From the NCBI GenBank assembly GCA_003024785.1, contig PUQB01000088.1:124001-188000 (forward strand): a DNA stretch of 64,000 nt, read 5' to 3'. Position numbers and translations under genes: made by a program. The notes under the pieces were generated by a model, which had not been told where the DNA came from, searched no databases, and worked only from the letters and a program-made list of their open reading frames with translations. Within the stretch, counting starts at the first letter, position 1. Each line of letters begins with the position of its first letter. Below are positions 48,073 through 60,726 of this stretch, one piece after another. Origin of the DNA: Selaginella tamariscina. Lineage: Eukaryota; Streptophyta; Lycopodiopsida; Selaginellales; Selaginellaceae.

Positions 48073-51000
48073 TGTCAAGCCACGATTTAAGAACAAGGAA
48101 GCTTGACTCAGGAGTAGGACATGAATTGGGAACCAAGTCACGATCCAAGAGCATGGAGGCTTAACTCAGGAGCAGGACAAAGACTAAGAATAAAACAAGA
48201 GCAGGACAGAAAGAAAGGAGCAAGACAAGAACAAGACAAGATTGATCGTAGAAAGATTGGTGTTGATAGTAACTAATTGTACAACAATTAAGTCGGAGCT
48301 TTTATGCTCACAACTCTAAGAGCTAATTTAGTCATGAGCTAAAAATGGTGACCCTTATCCTGTAGGTATATCCTGTAGCATATCCTATAAGCATATCATG
48401 TAGACATATCCTGTAGGTATATCCTGTAGGCATATCTAGTAGGTATATCCTGTAGGCATATCTAGTAGGTATATCCTGTAGGCATATCTTGTGGGCATAT
48501 CCTAGATCCCGTATTCTGTATCCTGTATCCGGTATCCTGCATCTTGTATCGGGTCGTGATAGCACCTCCTCCCTAAGGATGAGTTCCACGAGTCTTGGGA
48601 CTTGGTTTAGCAGGATAATGCTGATGGAAGGCAGCAACCTTGGAAGAAGCATGGAGTAAGTTAGATGCAGGTTCCCAAGTGCGATCGATAGGCAAATAAC
48701 CTTTTCAATTCACCAAGTATTGAAGTTGGCGGCGATGAAGACGAGAATCAAGGATGGCTACAACTTCGTACTCAGGTTCATCATCAATGACCACAAGAGG
48801 GGGAGGAGAAGAAGCACGACCAAAAAGAGAAGAAGGATGATACGGCTCCAACAAAGAGGTGTGAAACACAGGATGAAGTTTCACTGTAGATGGTAACTCT
48901 AATCAGAAAGCTACAGGATTGACCTCAGCTATAATCTTGTAAGGGCCCAATCGTTTAAAATCCAACTTAGAAGAAGCATGTTGGTGCGAATATGCCAATA
49001 AAGAAGCCACACGAGATCACCAATCTTGTATGTAGGTGCCGACTAACGATGAACATCAGCATGACGCTTGTACTATTCATGTGCCTGCTAAAAATGAACC
49101 CAAAATCATCCTGTACCTAACGAAGATGCTGGAGACAATCCTGTACTACATGAGCGGAAGAAGGAGAAGCAGAAGGAGCAAAGTCAAAACGTGGATGGTA
49201 GCTTATAAGAGTGAAGAAAGGTGTCTGGCCTGTAGATGCGTGAATGGAGTTGTTATAGGCAAACTCTGCCATAGGAAAAAGGTCCAACCAATTGTCCTGT
49301 TGGTAACCGATGAAGCAACAAAGATATTGCTCCAAAGTCTGAATCGTGCATTCTAACTGCCCATTATTTTGTGGATGATATCTTGAAGAAAGATTCGATT
49401 TAACTTGTAGACTTTCGGAGAAGCTCTTGCCAAAATCTGGACATGAATTGTGTGCCTCGATCAAAAACAATGTTCTCAGGAAGACCATGATGTCGGAACA
49501 CTTCGCGGATCACCAACTCAGCAGTTATTTGGCTTGTAGCCGTCTTGTTGCATGGTAGGAAATAAGCATGTTTGGTGAAACGGTCAACCACCACGAGGAG
49601 GAAGATTTGTAAGGAAATCCATAGAAATGGACCTCCAAGGAGCAAAAGGAACAGGAAGAAGACGAAGAAGACTAAAGGGCGTGTGACGAGGCATCTTCGA
49701 CCTGTTGCAGGTGTCACAACTCCATACAAACTTTTCCACAAAACCTCGCAACCCAGGTCACCAATAGTTGTGAGTCACCAACCTAACTGTCTTGGCCACA
49801 CCAAAATGTCCTGTAGCCGAGGTATCATGACAATCTTGTACCACACGAGTCCTGTAAATACCAACAGGAATGTAAATGAGACCTTCCCGATATAAGAGTC
49901 CATCTTGTATGGCAAACAATTTGTAGTCTGAACGGGAATTGGAGGAAGAGGTGCTTGCAATGTCAAGACTAATGTGTGAGAACACATTCTTTGCCAAGTC
50001 GTTTTGTAGCCAACTACAAATGGATGTCCTGTAGAAGTGTTGAATTTGCTAGAGCCTGATGAACCTATAGTGCCACAAGCCGAATAGATAGGACCCAAAC
50101 ACTTGCTTTTGTAGTCATATGCAGGATCGCCTGGGTCGGTGCAAGGTAAGAGCACCTAGACAATGAATCCGCTTTGCCATTCCGAAAACCAGGCCTGTAG
50201 ACGATGACAAAATCAAAACGTGATAGGAATTCCGCCCACCTAGCCTATCGCCGACTGAGAACTCGAGCCGTTTGAAAATCTCCAGGTTCTTGTGATCGTA
50301 AGAACTTGTATAGGATGCGCAGCACTTCTAGGAAGTGCCGCCACTCCTCGAACGAATCCACAATGGCCTTAAGTTCCTTGTCATGAATCTCGTAATTGAT
50401 CTTCGCTAAAGGAACTTATGAGAGTGAAAGGCTACAAGATGGAGTAACTTGTCTTCTCCAACATGTGATAGGATAGAACCTACTGCAAAATCGAGGCATC
50501 TGCTTCAACGAAGAAGGACAAGAAGGATTAGGATGTGCTAAAATTGGAGCTATCGTGGCATCCTTGAGTGCTGAATGCATGTTCTGCCTTGTCGAACCAA
50601 GAGAAAACCCTATCCGCTTGGTGAGTTCTGTGAGTGGAAGTACACGTTTGGAGAAGTCCTGTATGAACCGCCTATAGAAGTTTGCAAAGCCAAGGAAACA
50701 TTGTACGTCTGTACAAACTTGGGCCTTTCCCACTCCACGATAGTCTTCACCTTGTGCATGTCCATGGAAACGCCAGTAGGAGAGACGATGTAACCCAAGA
50801 ACTCCACAGTATCCCTGTTGAAAAAACACTTCTCCAACTTTACATACAGGCCATGCTCGCAAAGTCTCTATAGAACTAATCGTACATGCTTGTCATGTGC
50901 GCTTGGTCTTGGAGAAAATCAAAATGTCATCGAGGTAGATCACCACAAACTAGTCCAAGAAGTCGCAAAAGATGTCATTCACTATGTGTTGGAACATGGC

Positions 51001-54000
51001 TGGGGCATTTGTAAGTCCGAAAGGCATCATCATGTACTCGAAATGTCCGAAAGGCAGTCTTCCACTCATCGCCTGGACGAATCCGTACAAGATTGTAAGC
51101 CCCTTGTAAGTCGATCTTCGTGAACACTTTGCTCCTCGCAGCCGATCGAAAGTTTTGGGATCAATGGCAACGGGTACCGGTTTCGATGGTGACTTGATTC
51201 AAACCCTGTAGTCTACAACCAAATGCAAACTCCCATCTTTCTTCTTCACAAAAAAGATAGGTGCTCCTGTGGGGGACTTTGAGTGATGAATGAAGCTGGA
51301 TGCCAAGTTATCCTCGATGTACTAGAGAAGAACCTCCAATTTTGTAAGTGACAGTGCATAAATCGATCTAAACGGTGGAGTCTTTCCTTTCACAAGATCG
51401 ATAGGACAGTTGTAGGACCTGTGAATAGGAAGAACTACAGCCTTGTGCTTATAAAAACGTCCTTGAAAGGAGTAATACTTGGATGGTAGGGAAGAAGTAG
51501 GAGAAGGAGAAGGAGATTAAAAAACAGGAGAGTCAGATACAGGAAAGGTAAAAGAGGACGTAGGAGTTACTTGAAAAGCAAAAAGAGGAAAAGGAGTAGG
51601 ATTAGTGGCAAGTTCATGCATAGTAGTGGTAAGAACTCGGAGAGGATAAGGAGGGAGCTATGACTAAAAAAGAGGAAGGACCTTGGGGGTGGAACAGAAG
51701 TAGAGTAATAAAAAGAGGCAGGATTAGGAAAAACTTGTGCGAATGTTGACAAGTGTACAGGATTGGAAGAATCTGTACAGAAGTCTATGGATGCACAGGA
51801 GTGAGGAGAGCCTGCAAGTGTGTTAACGAACCAACAAGAGGTGAATCTTGTTGAGAAGGAACCTTTGACACTGATATAGGATTGGAAGAACTCTGTACAG
51901 GAATCTGTGAACTTACAGAAGTGGAGAGAACATGCAGATGTGTTGACGGACTGATAGGAGGTGAATCCTATTGAGGAGGAACCTTCGACACTGATACAGA
52001 ATAGGCACGGTCAATCTTGTAGCTTGTACTACCTCAGACACTAAGGATGTATCCTACACGTAGGAAGGTACTCTAGTTGCCGGAGAGGAAAACGTGAGCG
52101 TCCTAGACCTCCAATTGATCTGAGGATTTGCAACCACGAACTATGGCATGCCCAAAACGATGGGAGTCGACCAAGTTTTGATCAAGTTGAAAGAAATCGA
52201 ACATTTGAATGCGCCATGACTGCAAGAGAAAAGTATGGTAGCATGGGTAACTGCACCAGAAGCAATCAGACGACTATTTGCAACCTCTACAGGAACTGCA
52301 CTCTTCAACTTCACCACTGGAATGCCATGCTGAGTTGCAAAAGTGTCATCCATGAAGCATGCATTTGCACCAGTGTTTAACAGGGTAAACTCCTTGAGCT
52401 CTCGGTTATTGAGGCGAATGTGTATAGGAAACTTAAGTGATGGAATGGTATGAGCAACACCAATAGAGTCTGCACCTACGTCCAACTTTGCGGCTCCTAG
52501 ACGAAGTGGACATTGAAATTTTCTGACTGAACTTCAGCTTCAACTTCACGCGTCTTGAACTTCCTGACTTTAATAGGACATTCTGTCACCTTGTGTCCTG
52601 CTTCACCACAATACAAGCATAAGTTCTCACCGCGACGACGTTGCTTCTCAGCAGCTAAAAGTGGGCCACGCTTGTATTTTTCAACCTTCATAGGGACTAC
52701 TCCAGAAGGTGTCGCAGGAATATGTGCTACAGCTACAGATTGGTTTGCAGGAACTGCTGACGGGATTTTTCCTGACGATGATTGAACAAACGGTTGTCAC
52801 AGCGAACGGCCTGCTGCATGATCTTTGCTAATGTTTGAGCATCCGGTAACGTAAGGATAAGGTCCTTCACGCCATCCCTCAACCTAAAACAGAAGTGTTC
52901 GATCAATGCAGTCTCGTCCCATGGAATGTTCATGCAAAGTTGTTGAAATTTGGATGCATAGACGGAAGCTGGTCGGGATTCTTGTGTGAGCTTCCGTAAC
53001 TTCGTGCATGCAAAACGGTACTTATTAGGATCTCCAAAGCAGGCTTCAATAGCAACCATGAATCCTTCAAAGTCTTCCATCAATGGGTCATCACGCTCCA
53101 GCAAAGGGGCAACCCAAGCCCGTGGAGATCCAACTAGTAGGGATGCCAAAAGGCCAACCTTTTGTGCATCAGTCGAGTAGCAGCGTAAAGCCATTTCAAT
53201 ACTAAAAATTCGGTTGATCTTTTGCATGCGGATCAAAAGCCTGATCTGATTAAAAAAACCTTGAAAATCGGCACGATTGCTACTAAACTTCTCTGACATG
53301 CTGATCTTTGGTTCTGAAGAAAGGTTCGATGGAGAGGAAACCACGGATGCTTAAGAGAGTGCCTGTGCAGCAGCCTTGGAAGATGCATCAGCAGTTGCAT
53401 GTGCCGCATTGGTGGAACCTTGCAGATCTGTGACCACTTGGTGCAAAGTGGCCAACTCATGAAGTAACATTTGGTGCTCGCGTTGGAATTGTTCAAAATT
53501 TGCCATGATTCGTAAAAGAAAGAAGAAGAAAAGCAAGGGAAAAAAGCTAAGAAAAAAAAAGTAACTGGAAATTAGGGAGTTATGAAAGGAGTTACTATCA
53601 AACTGTCAAGCCACGATCCAAGAACAAGGAAGTTTGACTCAGGAGCAGGACAAGGATTAGAGCATGACAGAAACTAGAAACCAAGCCACGATCCAAGAGT
53701 AAGAAAGCTTGACTTAGAAGCAGGACAAGGATTAAAAACAAGACAAGAGCAGGACAGGAAGCAAGGAGCAAGACAAGATTGATCGTAGAAAGACTAGTGT
53801 TAATAGTAATTGATTGTACAACAATTAGGTCAGAGCTTTTATGCTCACAACTCCAAGAGCTAATCTGGTCATGAGCCTAATCTAGTCATGAGCTAAAAAT
53901 GGTGACCCTCATCCTGTAGGTATATCTTGTAGCATATCTTGTAGGCATATCCTATAGGTATATCCTGTAGGCATATCTTGTAGGTATATCCTGTAGGCAT

Positions 54001-54088
54001 ATCCTGTAGGTATATCTTATAAGCATATCCTGTGAGCATATCCTGTATCCTATATCTAATATCCTGCATCATGTATCAGGTCATGACA
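48073..54088 (-). mobile_element. Chromodomain-type Ty3/gypsy retrotransposon
   Basis: LTRs at 48073-48561 and 53604-54088 (about 90 percent identical by eye) begin TGTCAAGCCACGA. Perfect 5-bp target duplications TTTCC flank the element (48068-48072 and 54089-54093). Reading the minus strand: gag (about 53536-52733), a CCHC knuckle (near 52610), aspartic protease (near 52380), reverse transcriptase with YLDD (about 51350-50840), RNase H, integrase (about 50000-49120) and a chromodomain-like end with WEPASNLL (about 48780-48660), followed by a purine tract at the 3' LTR. This is the chromovirus arrangement. The element is complete in layout but broken, with perhaps ten or more breaks, and is a fairly old fossil. 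Each LTR holds a short-unit tandem array of CCTGTAGGTATAT words. Confidence 0.88.
48355..48520. repeat. CCTGTAGG(T/C)ATAT tandem array in the LTR
   Basis: Repeated words of about 13-16 bp (CCTGTAGGTATAT, CTTGTAGGCATAT and variants) fill this part of the LTR. A matching array lies at about 53912-54040 in the partner LTR. Confidence 0.75.
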
Positions 54089-54289
54089 TTTCCCATGGGG
54101 TTCAAAACCATGGGCCCTTCAAGTTGCTAGGTTTTGGTTTGTGTGATCATTTGTGAGATGGTTCACCTCCATCAAGTTGGTTTTGTGCTTGTTACTTCCC
54201 TTTATTGGCTCGATGATCTACTTCATCTGGCGTTGGCTCTCGACTGAGTGCCCATAAGATGATAGTGTCTAGTTGTTGGGAGCCATTGC
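54089..54289. other. Unassigned sequence flanking the gypsy element
   Basis: Sequence continuous with 47880-48072 before the insertion. No gene recognised. Confidence 0.4.
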
Positions 54290-54600
54290 TTATCTTTGCT
54301 TCTGATTCCTGAAGGACCTCATTTCACAACTGAAGTTTTAAGTTTGTTAATTACTAAATTAGGGATCAAGCAATCCTTCACAACACCATATCATTTAGAA
54401 ATTGATGGTCTAGTGGAACAATTCAATGGTACTTTCAAGTGCATATTGTCTAAGTATATGAATAAACATCAGAATGACTAGGATCAATACTTGCCCCTTC
54501 TTCAATTTGCTTATGTGTCTTGTGTCCATCAGTCCACTCCACTAAAGTCTCCCCATTTTATTCTCTATATGCTCATAACCCTTTGTTTTCTTTTGATATT
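54290..54600 (+). mobile_element. Gypsy integrase fragment
   Basis: The translation GPHFTTEVLSLLITKLGIK, TTPYHLEIDGLVEQFNGTFK and LLQFAYVS is the core and C-terminal side of a Ty3/gypsy integrase, related to the one at about 19900-20170. No other part of the element is adjacent except a decayed LTR-like sequence downstream. It is an old, broken fragment. Confidence 0.75.
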
Positions 54601-54794
54601 GTTTCTCCTCCTTTTAGTCATGTCTTAGCAGATGCATAAATGTGGAGTCAATATTTAGGTTAGATTCTTTTGGTGCTACGTAAGGAGATGTTAACCAAGT
54701 TATCTCATGCTTAGGAGATACAATAACAACACTATAATGCTCGACACTCTTCTATTCCTAATTATATTGTGGGTTCAAAAGTTCTCATTTTGTA

Positions 54795-56589
54795 CTATTA
54801 GAATTTTAACCTGAAGGACCGACATGCAACATGTGGCTATCAAAAGGCCATCTAGTGTCACCACCTTGTGTGAACAACGCTATGTATGAACCGCCAAAAT
54901 ATACTAAGTTAATGATGATGTTGATTTTGAAATATGCCAATACTAAAATATTCATTTGAAATATTTTAAGATCAGGAGCCAATGATCTAAATTCAAATAT
55001 ATGATTGGTGGTCCAGATCTATCTGAGGCTAGGGTTAAGGTCTTAATATTCTGGTTCAACACTAGTTGTTGGTAGATCTCTTATAATACTAAGCAATTAG
55101 TATATTTTCTCCTTTTTTCTTCTTTATTAAAACAATTATATTCATATTATGTTATTGGCTTCATCTATGACATGCTAAGTCTTCTAAGAAGATCTCTAAA
55201 GTTTGGCTCAAATGCCCAAAGAGTGACTATTCTTTAAAGCCTAAAGAATAACCTGAGTAGACTTTAGAATCCCGTCCCATAAAACCTAAACAGGTTCATG
55301 CGTTAAGGAAACATGTGAATTACATATACCCTTGTGACAAAGCTAGGGCATCATCATTTACCCCTTAAGGAATCATCTCACCATGAGTACAACCCCTTTT
55401 GGGTGATGAGGTGTACCCTGATCCATGGCTAACTCTAAGGGTTTGATTGGTGAAGTCATACCCTAGTCTTAGAGCTAATACTTAATAATGACATGAGTAT
55501 GTGTCATAGGCAGACACAAGTGTTCTGCTAAGCAAACCCCATAAGGTTAGGTGTGGACAACCTTAAGTACACGATCACATGAGTGCCTCATAAAAAATAT
55601 ATGTTAACAAGTTTAGGTGGTTCAAGTCCTAAACATGTTACACATCCCCAAAAAGAACGGTGTGCGGGTTAGCACACCCAATTATGAATCCTAACCTTTC
55701 TTGAGTGGATGCTTAAGGGTTAGCACCTTAATGTGAGCACAAAGATATTTGCATGCTAGGATATCTAACCCTTCGATATTAAGCCCATGACACAACTCCA
55801 AAGAGCGTGCGTTGAGCATTATACCATGTGCTATTTAGCTTAGTGTTACATGTTTATGTGACACTATTTTCAAATATGTAGGCTATTTCACTATAGCCCC
55901 TTAAACTCAAGAGTTACATTTGGTATCACAAACATGGATTTTAGATGTCAACCCCTCTTTGTGAATCCTCAGGAACATGTACTTTGACAAGACCTCATAT
56001 GAAAGAATTCTATTAGCCCTTTGGATGCTGTATACCTAGGCACAACAGCATGAATATGCCAACACTAAGGGTAGGCTTACCCTTAGGGTGTAATGTACCA
56101 TTACATGCTAGAAGTTACAAAGGATGTACTTTAATAATATAAGTTAAGCTTATGCTAGCAAAGAAGAAGAAACTAAACAACTCTCAATCCCTTGTATGCT
56201 TTTTCCACACCTACTTTACTTAATATATGTGATGAATCCCCCTTCCCCATGTTTTCCTGTTTTAATAAGTGGGTTAGCATAGAATCTTATTTATTCCCAA
56301 TAAAATATACTTGGTGAGTTTTAACTTAATGACCAACTGACCCATAAACGAGGGGTTTAGGGCAACCATAGTGTTATGTCAAACCTAGGGCCAACATGCT
56401 AAACTCACCAGAACTAGGGACATGAAAATAAGATAAAAGTGCTAGCTTTACTCATAATTTCCTATGGCTAAATATTCAAATGCATTAAGCAAATTTGTTT
56501 TCTTTACACCTAAGGCTTATTAATATAATTTAATAGATAATAATATTTAACTTCCAAAGTAAAGAGTAATTATAGTAAAAATCTATGAT
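54795..56589 (-). mobile_element. Old degenerate LTR of the ~1.8 kb family
   Basis: From AGAATTTTAACCTGAAGG to AATTATAGTAAAAATCTATGA the order of words follows the intact LTR at 38949-40755, but with heavy divergence. An unrelated stretch of about 280 bp (about 54890-55170) interrupts it. It is the oldest-looking copy in the window. Confidence 0.7.
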
Positions 56590-57592
56590 GTATTGAAAAT
56601 AACATTCTAAAGGTTTGAAATGGCTTGGTCTATTGGGTTCTAAAGTGTATATGGTACAAAATTCATATAAATTAATCAAAATGTACATGTTCAACCCCTC
56701 CTCATATTATAAGTCTTATATGTATTCTTAAGATTGCATATACATCTTTTCATATTGAATATTTTAAAGATTATTTAAATTTAGAATTAAAAGTTAAAGT
56801 TTCAATTTGATGTATAAATGTGTTATAATATTACTCTTATATGTTTGTACTTTAATTATGATCTTTAGTAGTTTACATGATACTTGTACTTTATTTATGT
56901 GTATACACATAGCAAAAGGTTAGAAATATATTGTGTACTCTTTTTCATTGAAATTTGAACTCAAGACCTCCATCTAACTAACTGAGCTATGAAAGGTTTC
57001 TCTTAATAATGTTGTTTAAATCTAATATATATTGTGTATGAAGGAATGTTTAAAGTTTATTCATGGGGCTAATATACAAGTGTACATAAAAACATCCCAA
57101 CGGATTTTATATAAACCTACTCTTATTCCCATCCCCCTAAACCCAAGCATCGCTGAGTGTTCGAAGAAGAAAGTAATCGATTCAGACCTTTACGGGTCTA
57201 GTCTCTCACCCGGATACTGTCTCGAACTTCAATCTCCAAACCACAGCTCACAAGCACACACCAAAGAAAAAGCAAACACAAACAAACGAGGCCAACCCAA
57301 TCGTTTCATGACAACCACTATAGCATACCACATACACATCCACCAAGATCAAACATCAAATGCCCAAGAATATGCCCAATACACATCAGAATGACCACTT
57401 ATTACAAACACACCAAACCTCTTCATAAACAAGAACCATCGTTGCAGTTGCCCTCTCAAAAGATACCCAATAGACCTTAGAGCTTATATTGTGTATGTGT
57501 AGGAAGATTATATGATTATTCAAGGTGTATGTACAAAAAACATATCGGTTTTCTTCGCTTGTTCCCTCACCGTCTACCTACTTACTCTTAGG
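56590..57592. other. AT-rich region with a tRNA-like promoter remnant
   Basis: Mostly AT-rich. An open frame at 57032-57394 has no family resemblance and a composition that does not convince me. A tRNA-like box pair lies at about 56950-56995 (separate entry). Confidence 0.4.
56950..56995 (-). repeat. tRNA-like A/B-box remnant (possible SINE)
   Basis: On the minus strand CATAGCTCAGTTAGTTAGATGG resembles a tRNA D-arm/A box, and GAGTTCAAATTT follows as a B-box-like word. The spacing is too short and no cloverleaf can be drawn, so this is at best a tRNA-derived SINE fragment. Confidence 0.25.
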
Positions 57593-57825
57593 TCTGTTAC
57601 AAAATTCTGTACATCGGCCCGCCGTCTCACCACATACTCATCCCCGCAAGCAGCCACATCATTCCTTAGTCTGCTGCAAAATTCTGTACATCGGCCACGC
57701 CATCTCGCCACATACTCATCCCTGCAAGCAGCCACATCATTCCTTAAGTCTGCTGCAAAATTTTGTACATCGGCCACGCCATCATGCCACGTGCTCATCC
57801 CCACAAGCAGCCACATCATCTGCCA
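57593..57825. repeat. ~78-bp tandem repeat x3
   Basis: Three consecutive units start at 57593, 57670 and 57749, each with TCTG(C/T)TGCAAAATT, GTACATCGGCC, CATACTCATCC and GCAAGCAGCCACATCA-like words. Units are 77-79 bp. A run of GCCACGTC words follows. Confidence 0.85.
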
Positions 57826-58070
57826 CGTCTTCCGCCACGTCATCCTCCCTTTCACCATCCACGTAGGCCTTACTTAGTCCCAGTCATCACATATACGTCA
57901 GCCGCCATGTCAACCTCATCAGTGTTTGCCCCCTCGAAGTAGTGTTCACACGGCATCCGTAAAGTGTCCGCCTCGCCAACCAAGGTGCCATGTGACTAAG
58001 CCATCATCAACGAAGCCCAAGACTCTGCCGTGCAGCTCTTAAAAGAAGGAAGAAAAACTGTATTCGGGTC
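57826..58070. other. GC-richer spacer
   Basis: Contains several CCACGTCA and CCATGTCA words (57820-57930) and no open frame of note. Confidence 0.35.
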
Positions 58071-58270
58071 CTAAGCAGGCTAAACTTCTCTCCCTTATGC
58101 TCCCATGGGAGCAGGAAAGCATGAAAGGAAGCTTAGCTTCCCCGCCTGTAGGATCGCTTTGGTATGCACAAGAATACGGGAGATTCCTCGGTAAGCCAAA
58201 CTTCTCTCCTTTGTGGCTCCCCTGGGGAGCCAGAGAGCATGAAAAGGAAATAATTCCCTGCCTACAGGAA
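58071..58270. repeat. Pair of ~85-bp direct repeats
   Basis: About 58076-58160 and 58193-58270 are diverged direct copies sharing AAACTTCTCTCC, GGGAGC, AGCATGAAA and CCTGCCTACAGG-like words, spaced by about 117 bp. Confidence 0.7.
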
Positions 58271-58542
58271 CCATCCATCACTCATCCGTTCTACGAGACC
58301 AAGTAGCAAAGGGCACTCTTTCTAGACTCTAAATCACTGACTCAGTACTCAGCGCGTCAAACAGCCTCTGGGGTAGTCATGTGTCTACTAACCTTGCGGG
58401 TACTCCTTGTCATGTCACTAGCAGCCACCTCGGCGGGCTCCATCTCCACCTGACTTGGTTATGCCATTTAGTCCCCAAGCATGGTATCCACAGCCACTCC
58501 ATCAAATCTTGTTCGTTTAAGTCCTCCCTCTCGCTAGCTATC

Positions 58543-59290
58543 TCATGATGCGATGAGACGGAAGAAATCAGTGTTGTCCAGAAGAACGTTGCTGCTCGCT
58601 GAGTCTACCACCTTCGCCCTTGGAATACGCCTGCGTTTCGCGAACGCCAAATAGTCCACAGTGCACAACCTTTCACATATATGTATTGACCCTATCGGCC
58701 TTTCACTTTCACACAGGCTCAAGCAGATGAAATGGAAAGAGACGCGAGAAGTCAAGACGCCGTGTTGTGTGGTCTTAGATGTTGTGTGCTTTGCGGGTGT
58801 TGTACATGTAGCACTGATATGCGATTGTTTTGTCATGCTTTGGCACACAAGACATGGCTCCATAGCCAAAGACACAAGAAAAAGGATGACACGGAAAGCA
58901 GAGAAAGCAAGAATGTGTACAGATCTAAAGATGGCTACATGGCTCCTGTGACCTATGACATCAAGGGAACACTCAATCGAGAGAAAGCAAAGGAATGTGT
59001 GCCAGGAAACTGTAAAACTATTAAACATTCACACAGGCTTACCTTTAGATTTAAGTAGGAGGAGCTTCCTCCTTCCACAGCTGCCCCTCCTTCCGCAGCT
59101 GCTCCTCCTTCTTCCACAGATACTGCCTCTCTTCCGGATCTTGCAGTTGTTTCTCCACTTCCTCGATTTTAGCTTCCACATCCCTGATGGAACGCTCAAC
59201 CTCCTGGAAAGGAGAGTCGTGAACATCCATAGCCGCGTGCATAGCCGCGGAGGAAGAACTAGCCTTATTATCCGTGGCAGACCTAGGAGG
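58543..59290 (-). pseudogene. Relic with charged coiled coil, family unknown
   Basis: The minus strand at 59242-59051 encodes an acidic/basic heptad region: SPFQEVERSIRDVEAKIEEV, KKEEQLRKEGQLWKEE. In the neighbouring frame it ends LLLLKSK followed by a GTAAG donor, as if a coiled-coil exon ended there. A downstream open stretch to 58543 ends VVDSASSNVLLDNTDFFRLIAS and may be the last exon. The KEEQLRKE-type coil occurs in several expanded plant and oomycete families, including Crinkler-like proteins, but nothing here proves that identity. The frame is inconsistent, so it is probably a relic. It is head-to-head with the plus-strand relic at 59690. Confidence 0.4.
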
Positions 59291-59689
59291 TTAGGGCTAA
59301 ACCTCCGAGTTTAAGGATGGGATGCTGATTATGCATTTGTATGTGTATTACATGAGCAATGCATTTGTATGTGATTACATAGCAACGATAAACCATTAAC
59401 CATGAGGTATTCTTTGGATACACTCCCTGGTGTATAGACTTTGTGTGATTTTCTGCGTGTGTTTTCTTGTTGTGCTCCATGTCGGTTGCTGGATGTGATT
59501 TTCTTGTTGTGCTCCATGCCGGTTGCTTGATGTCGTGTTCTGCTGACAAATTTTGTTTCTTCATACTGCTTGGTAGAGTTTTCAGTGTCCACTCCTTGCT
59601 GTGCTCTTCTCGCCTTGTCTTCTCTTCTCTGCTTGCTTTCTGTGTCATCCGTTTTTCTTTTGCCCCCTTGATTGAATTGTGCATTCTGG

Positions 59690-60726
59690 ATATGGCTGGA
59701 GTTGTCAATGACACGTTTGAGTGGACATGGTTTGTTTCGAAGCTGATTCTTGATAAGGTGTTTTGTTTATTTTTGCAGACCTCCTGCTTCGTTGCTACTT
59801 ACTCACGTTCTTCAGAAGCTTGACACTCTGGAGCGGGAAGTTTCCGCAACATGAAGTGCCTCTGGTATTAATGCTGATGACTTCGAGTTAGTACGTCAGG
59901 CGCTGAAAATCGTCGGGCCTCTCAACGAAGACAAAGATGGGAACATTTTAAGCGATGATACTAACGTTCTAGAGCAACTTTTGGGAAACGAGCAGTTCTG
60001 GGATGAGAGGTACGAGGAGCAACAGCGAGTTAGATACTGTAAAACCGTGGAGGGCTGGGTGGCAAGCAAGAGATTTCACAAATGCGTCAGATGGGTGAAC
60101 GGGAACCGGGAAACTGTATGGCGCAAGTTTGAGGGTCTGCATTTCATGCTCAGCTCGAATAACGATCTGGTTGCAGTGTTGAGAAATTTCGGGGAGCTTT
60201 TTCACAGGAGCTGTGCTGGGTGTGGAGCTGAACGGAAAACTTTGACGAGGAGGTCCTTACGGCAGGCGTATATGAACTTCTTTCTCTGGGCTGATGCATC
60301 ATGTGTTCCGTTTGTTCAGCTCATCACGGATATGCAGAAAGGAGTAGTAGCATTTACTGCAAGCGGATAGATGCCGTAACTGGCATTGAACTGAGGCAGG
60401 TGGTGCTCAGAAACATGGATGAAGTTAAGGAATTCTTGTCTAATATGGGGGCTGCTCTTCCAGATGATCTTGGGATGATGATCCGGACGGCCTGATCCTC
60501 CCTCAGACTTTGTCTGCCCCGCCACGGAAGAAGTTCAAGCAGATGGAGGAGAAGAGCGAGCGTGATTCTGGTGAAGGTCCTTCTACGCAGCGGACAAGGT
60601 ATGAGCGGGCTACCAAAGCGCAGATAGCGTTGTGGACGATTGGACCCCGGTTTCTGGAAAATGATGGCGATGTTGCCAACTTGGCAGACTTGGACTCGTT
60701 TCATCAGGAGCTTGGCGAGGCCTACT
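59690..60726 (+). pseudogene. Unrecognised plant gene relic
   Basis: From about 59780 the plus strand reads THVLQKLDTLEREVSA, stop, INADDFELVRQALKIVGPL, NEQFWDERYEEQQRVRYC, CVRWVNGNRETVWRKF, CGAERKTLTRRSLRQAYMNF and continues to a TAG at 60368-60370. The neighbouring frames carry on with LRQVVLRNMDEVKEFLSNMG and then RKKFKQMEEKSERDSGEGP, IALWTIGPRFLENDGDVANL to a stop near 60726. Together they suggest one protein of about 300 residues interrupted by a TGA (59850-59852) and at least two frame changes. I do not recognise the domain. It is basic and aromatic in the middle and acidic toward the C-terminus. The relic is immediately followed by the AT-rich flank of the inverted duplication. Confidence 0.5.

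Noticed and set aside
56950-56995. A tRNA gene on the minus strand
   Set aside because: A- and B-box words are present but too close together, and no cloverleaf or acceptor stem can be drawn.
57032-57394. 120-codon open frame in an AT-rich region
   Set aside because: No family resemblance, no promoter or splice context and an unconvincing composition. Kept only as unassigned sequence.
58543-59290. Crinkler-like effector homologue
   Set aside because: Only a generic KEEQLRKE coiled coil supports it. No defining N-terminal or C-terminal domain is visible.
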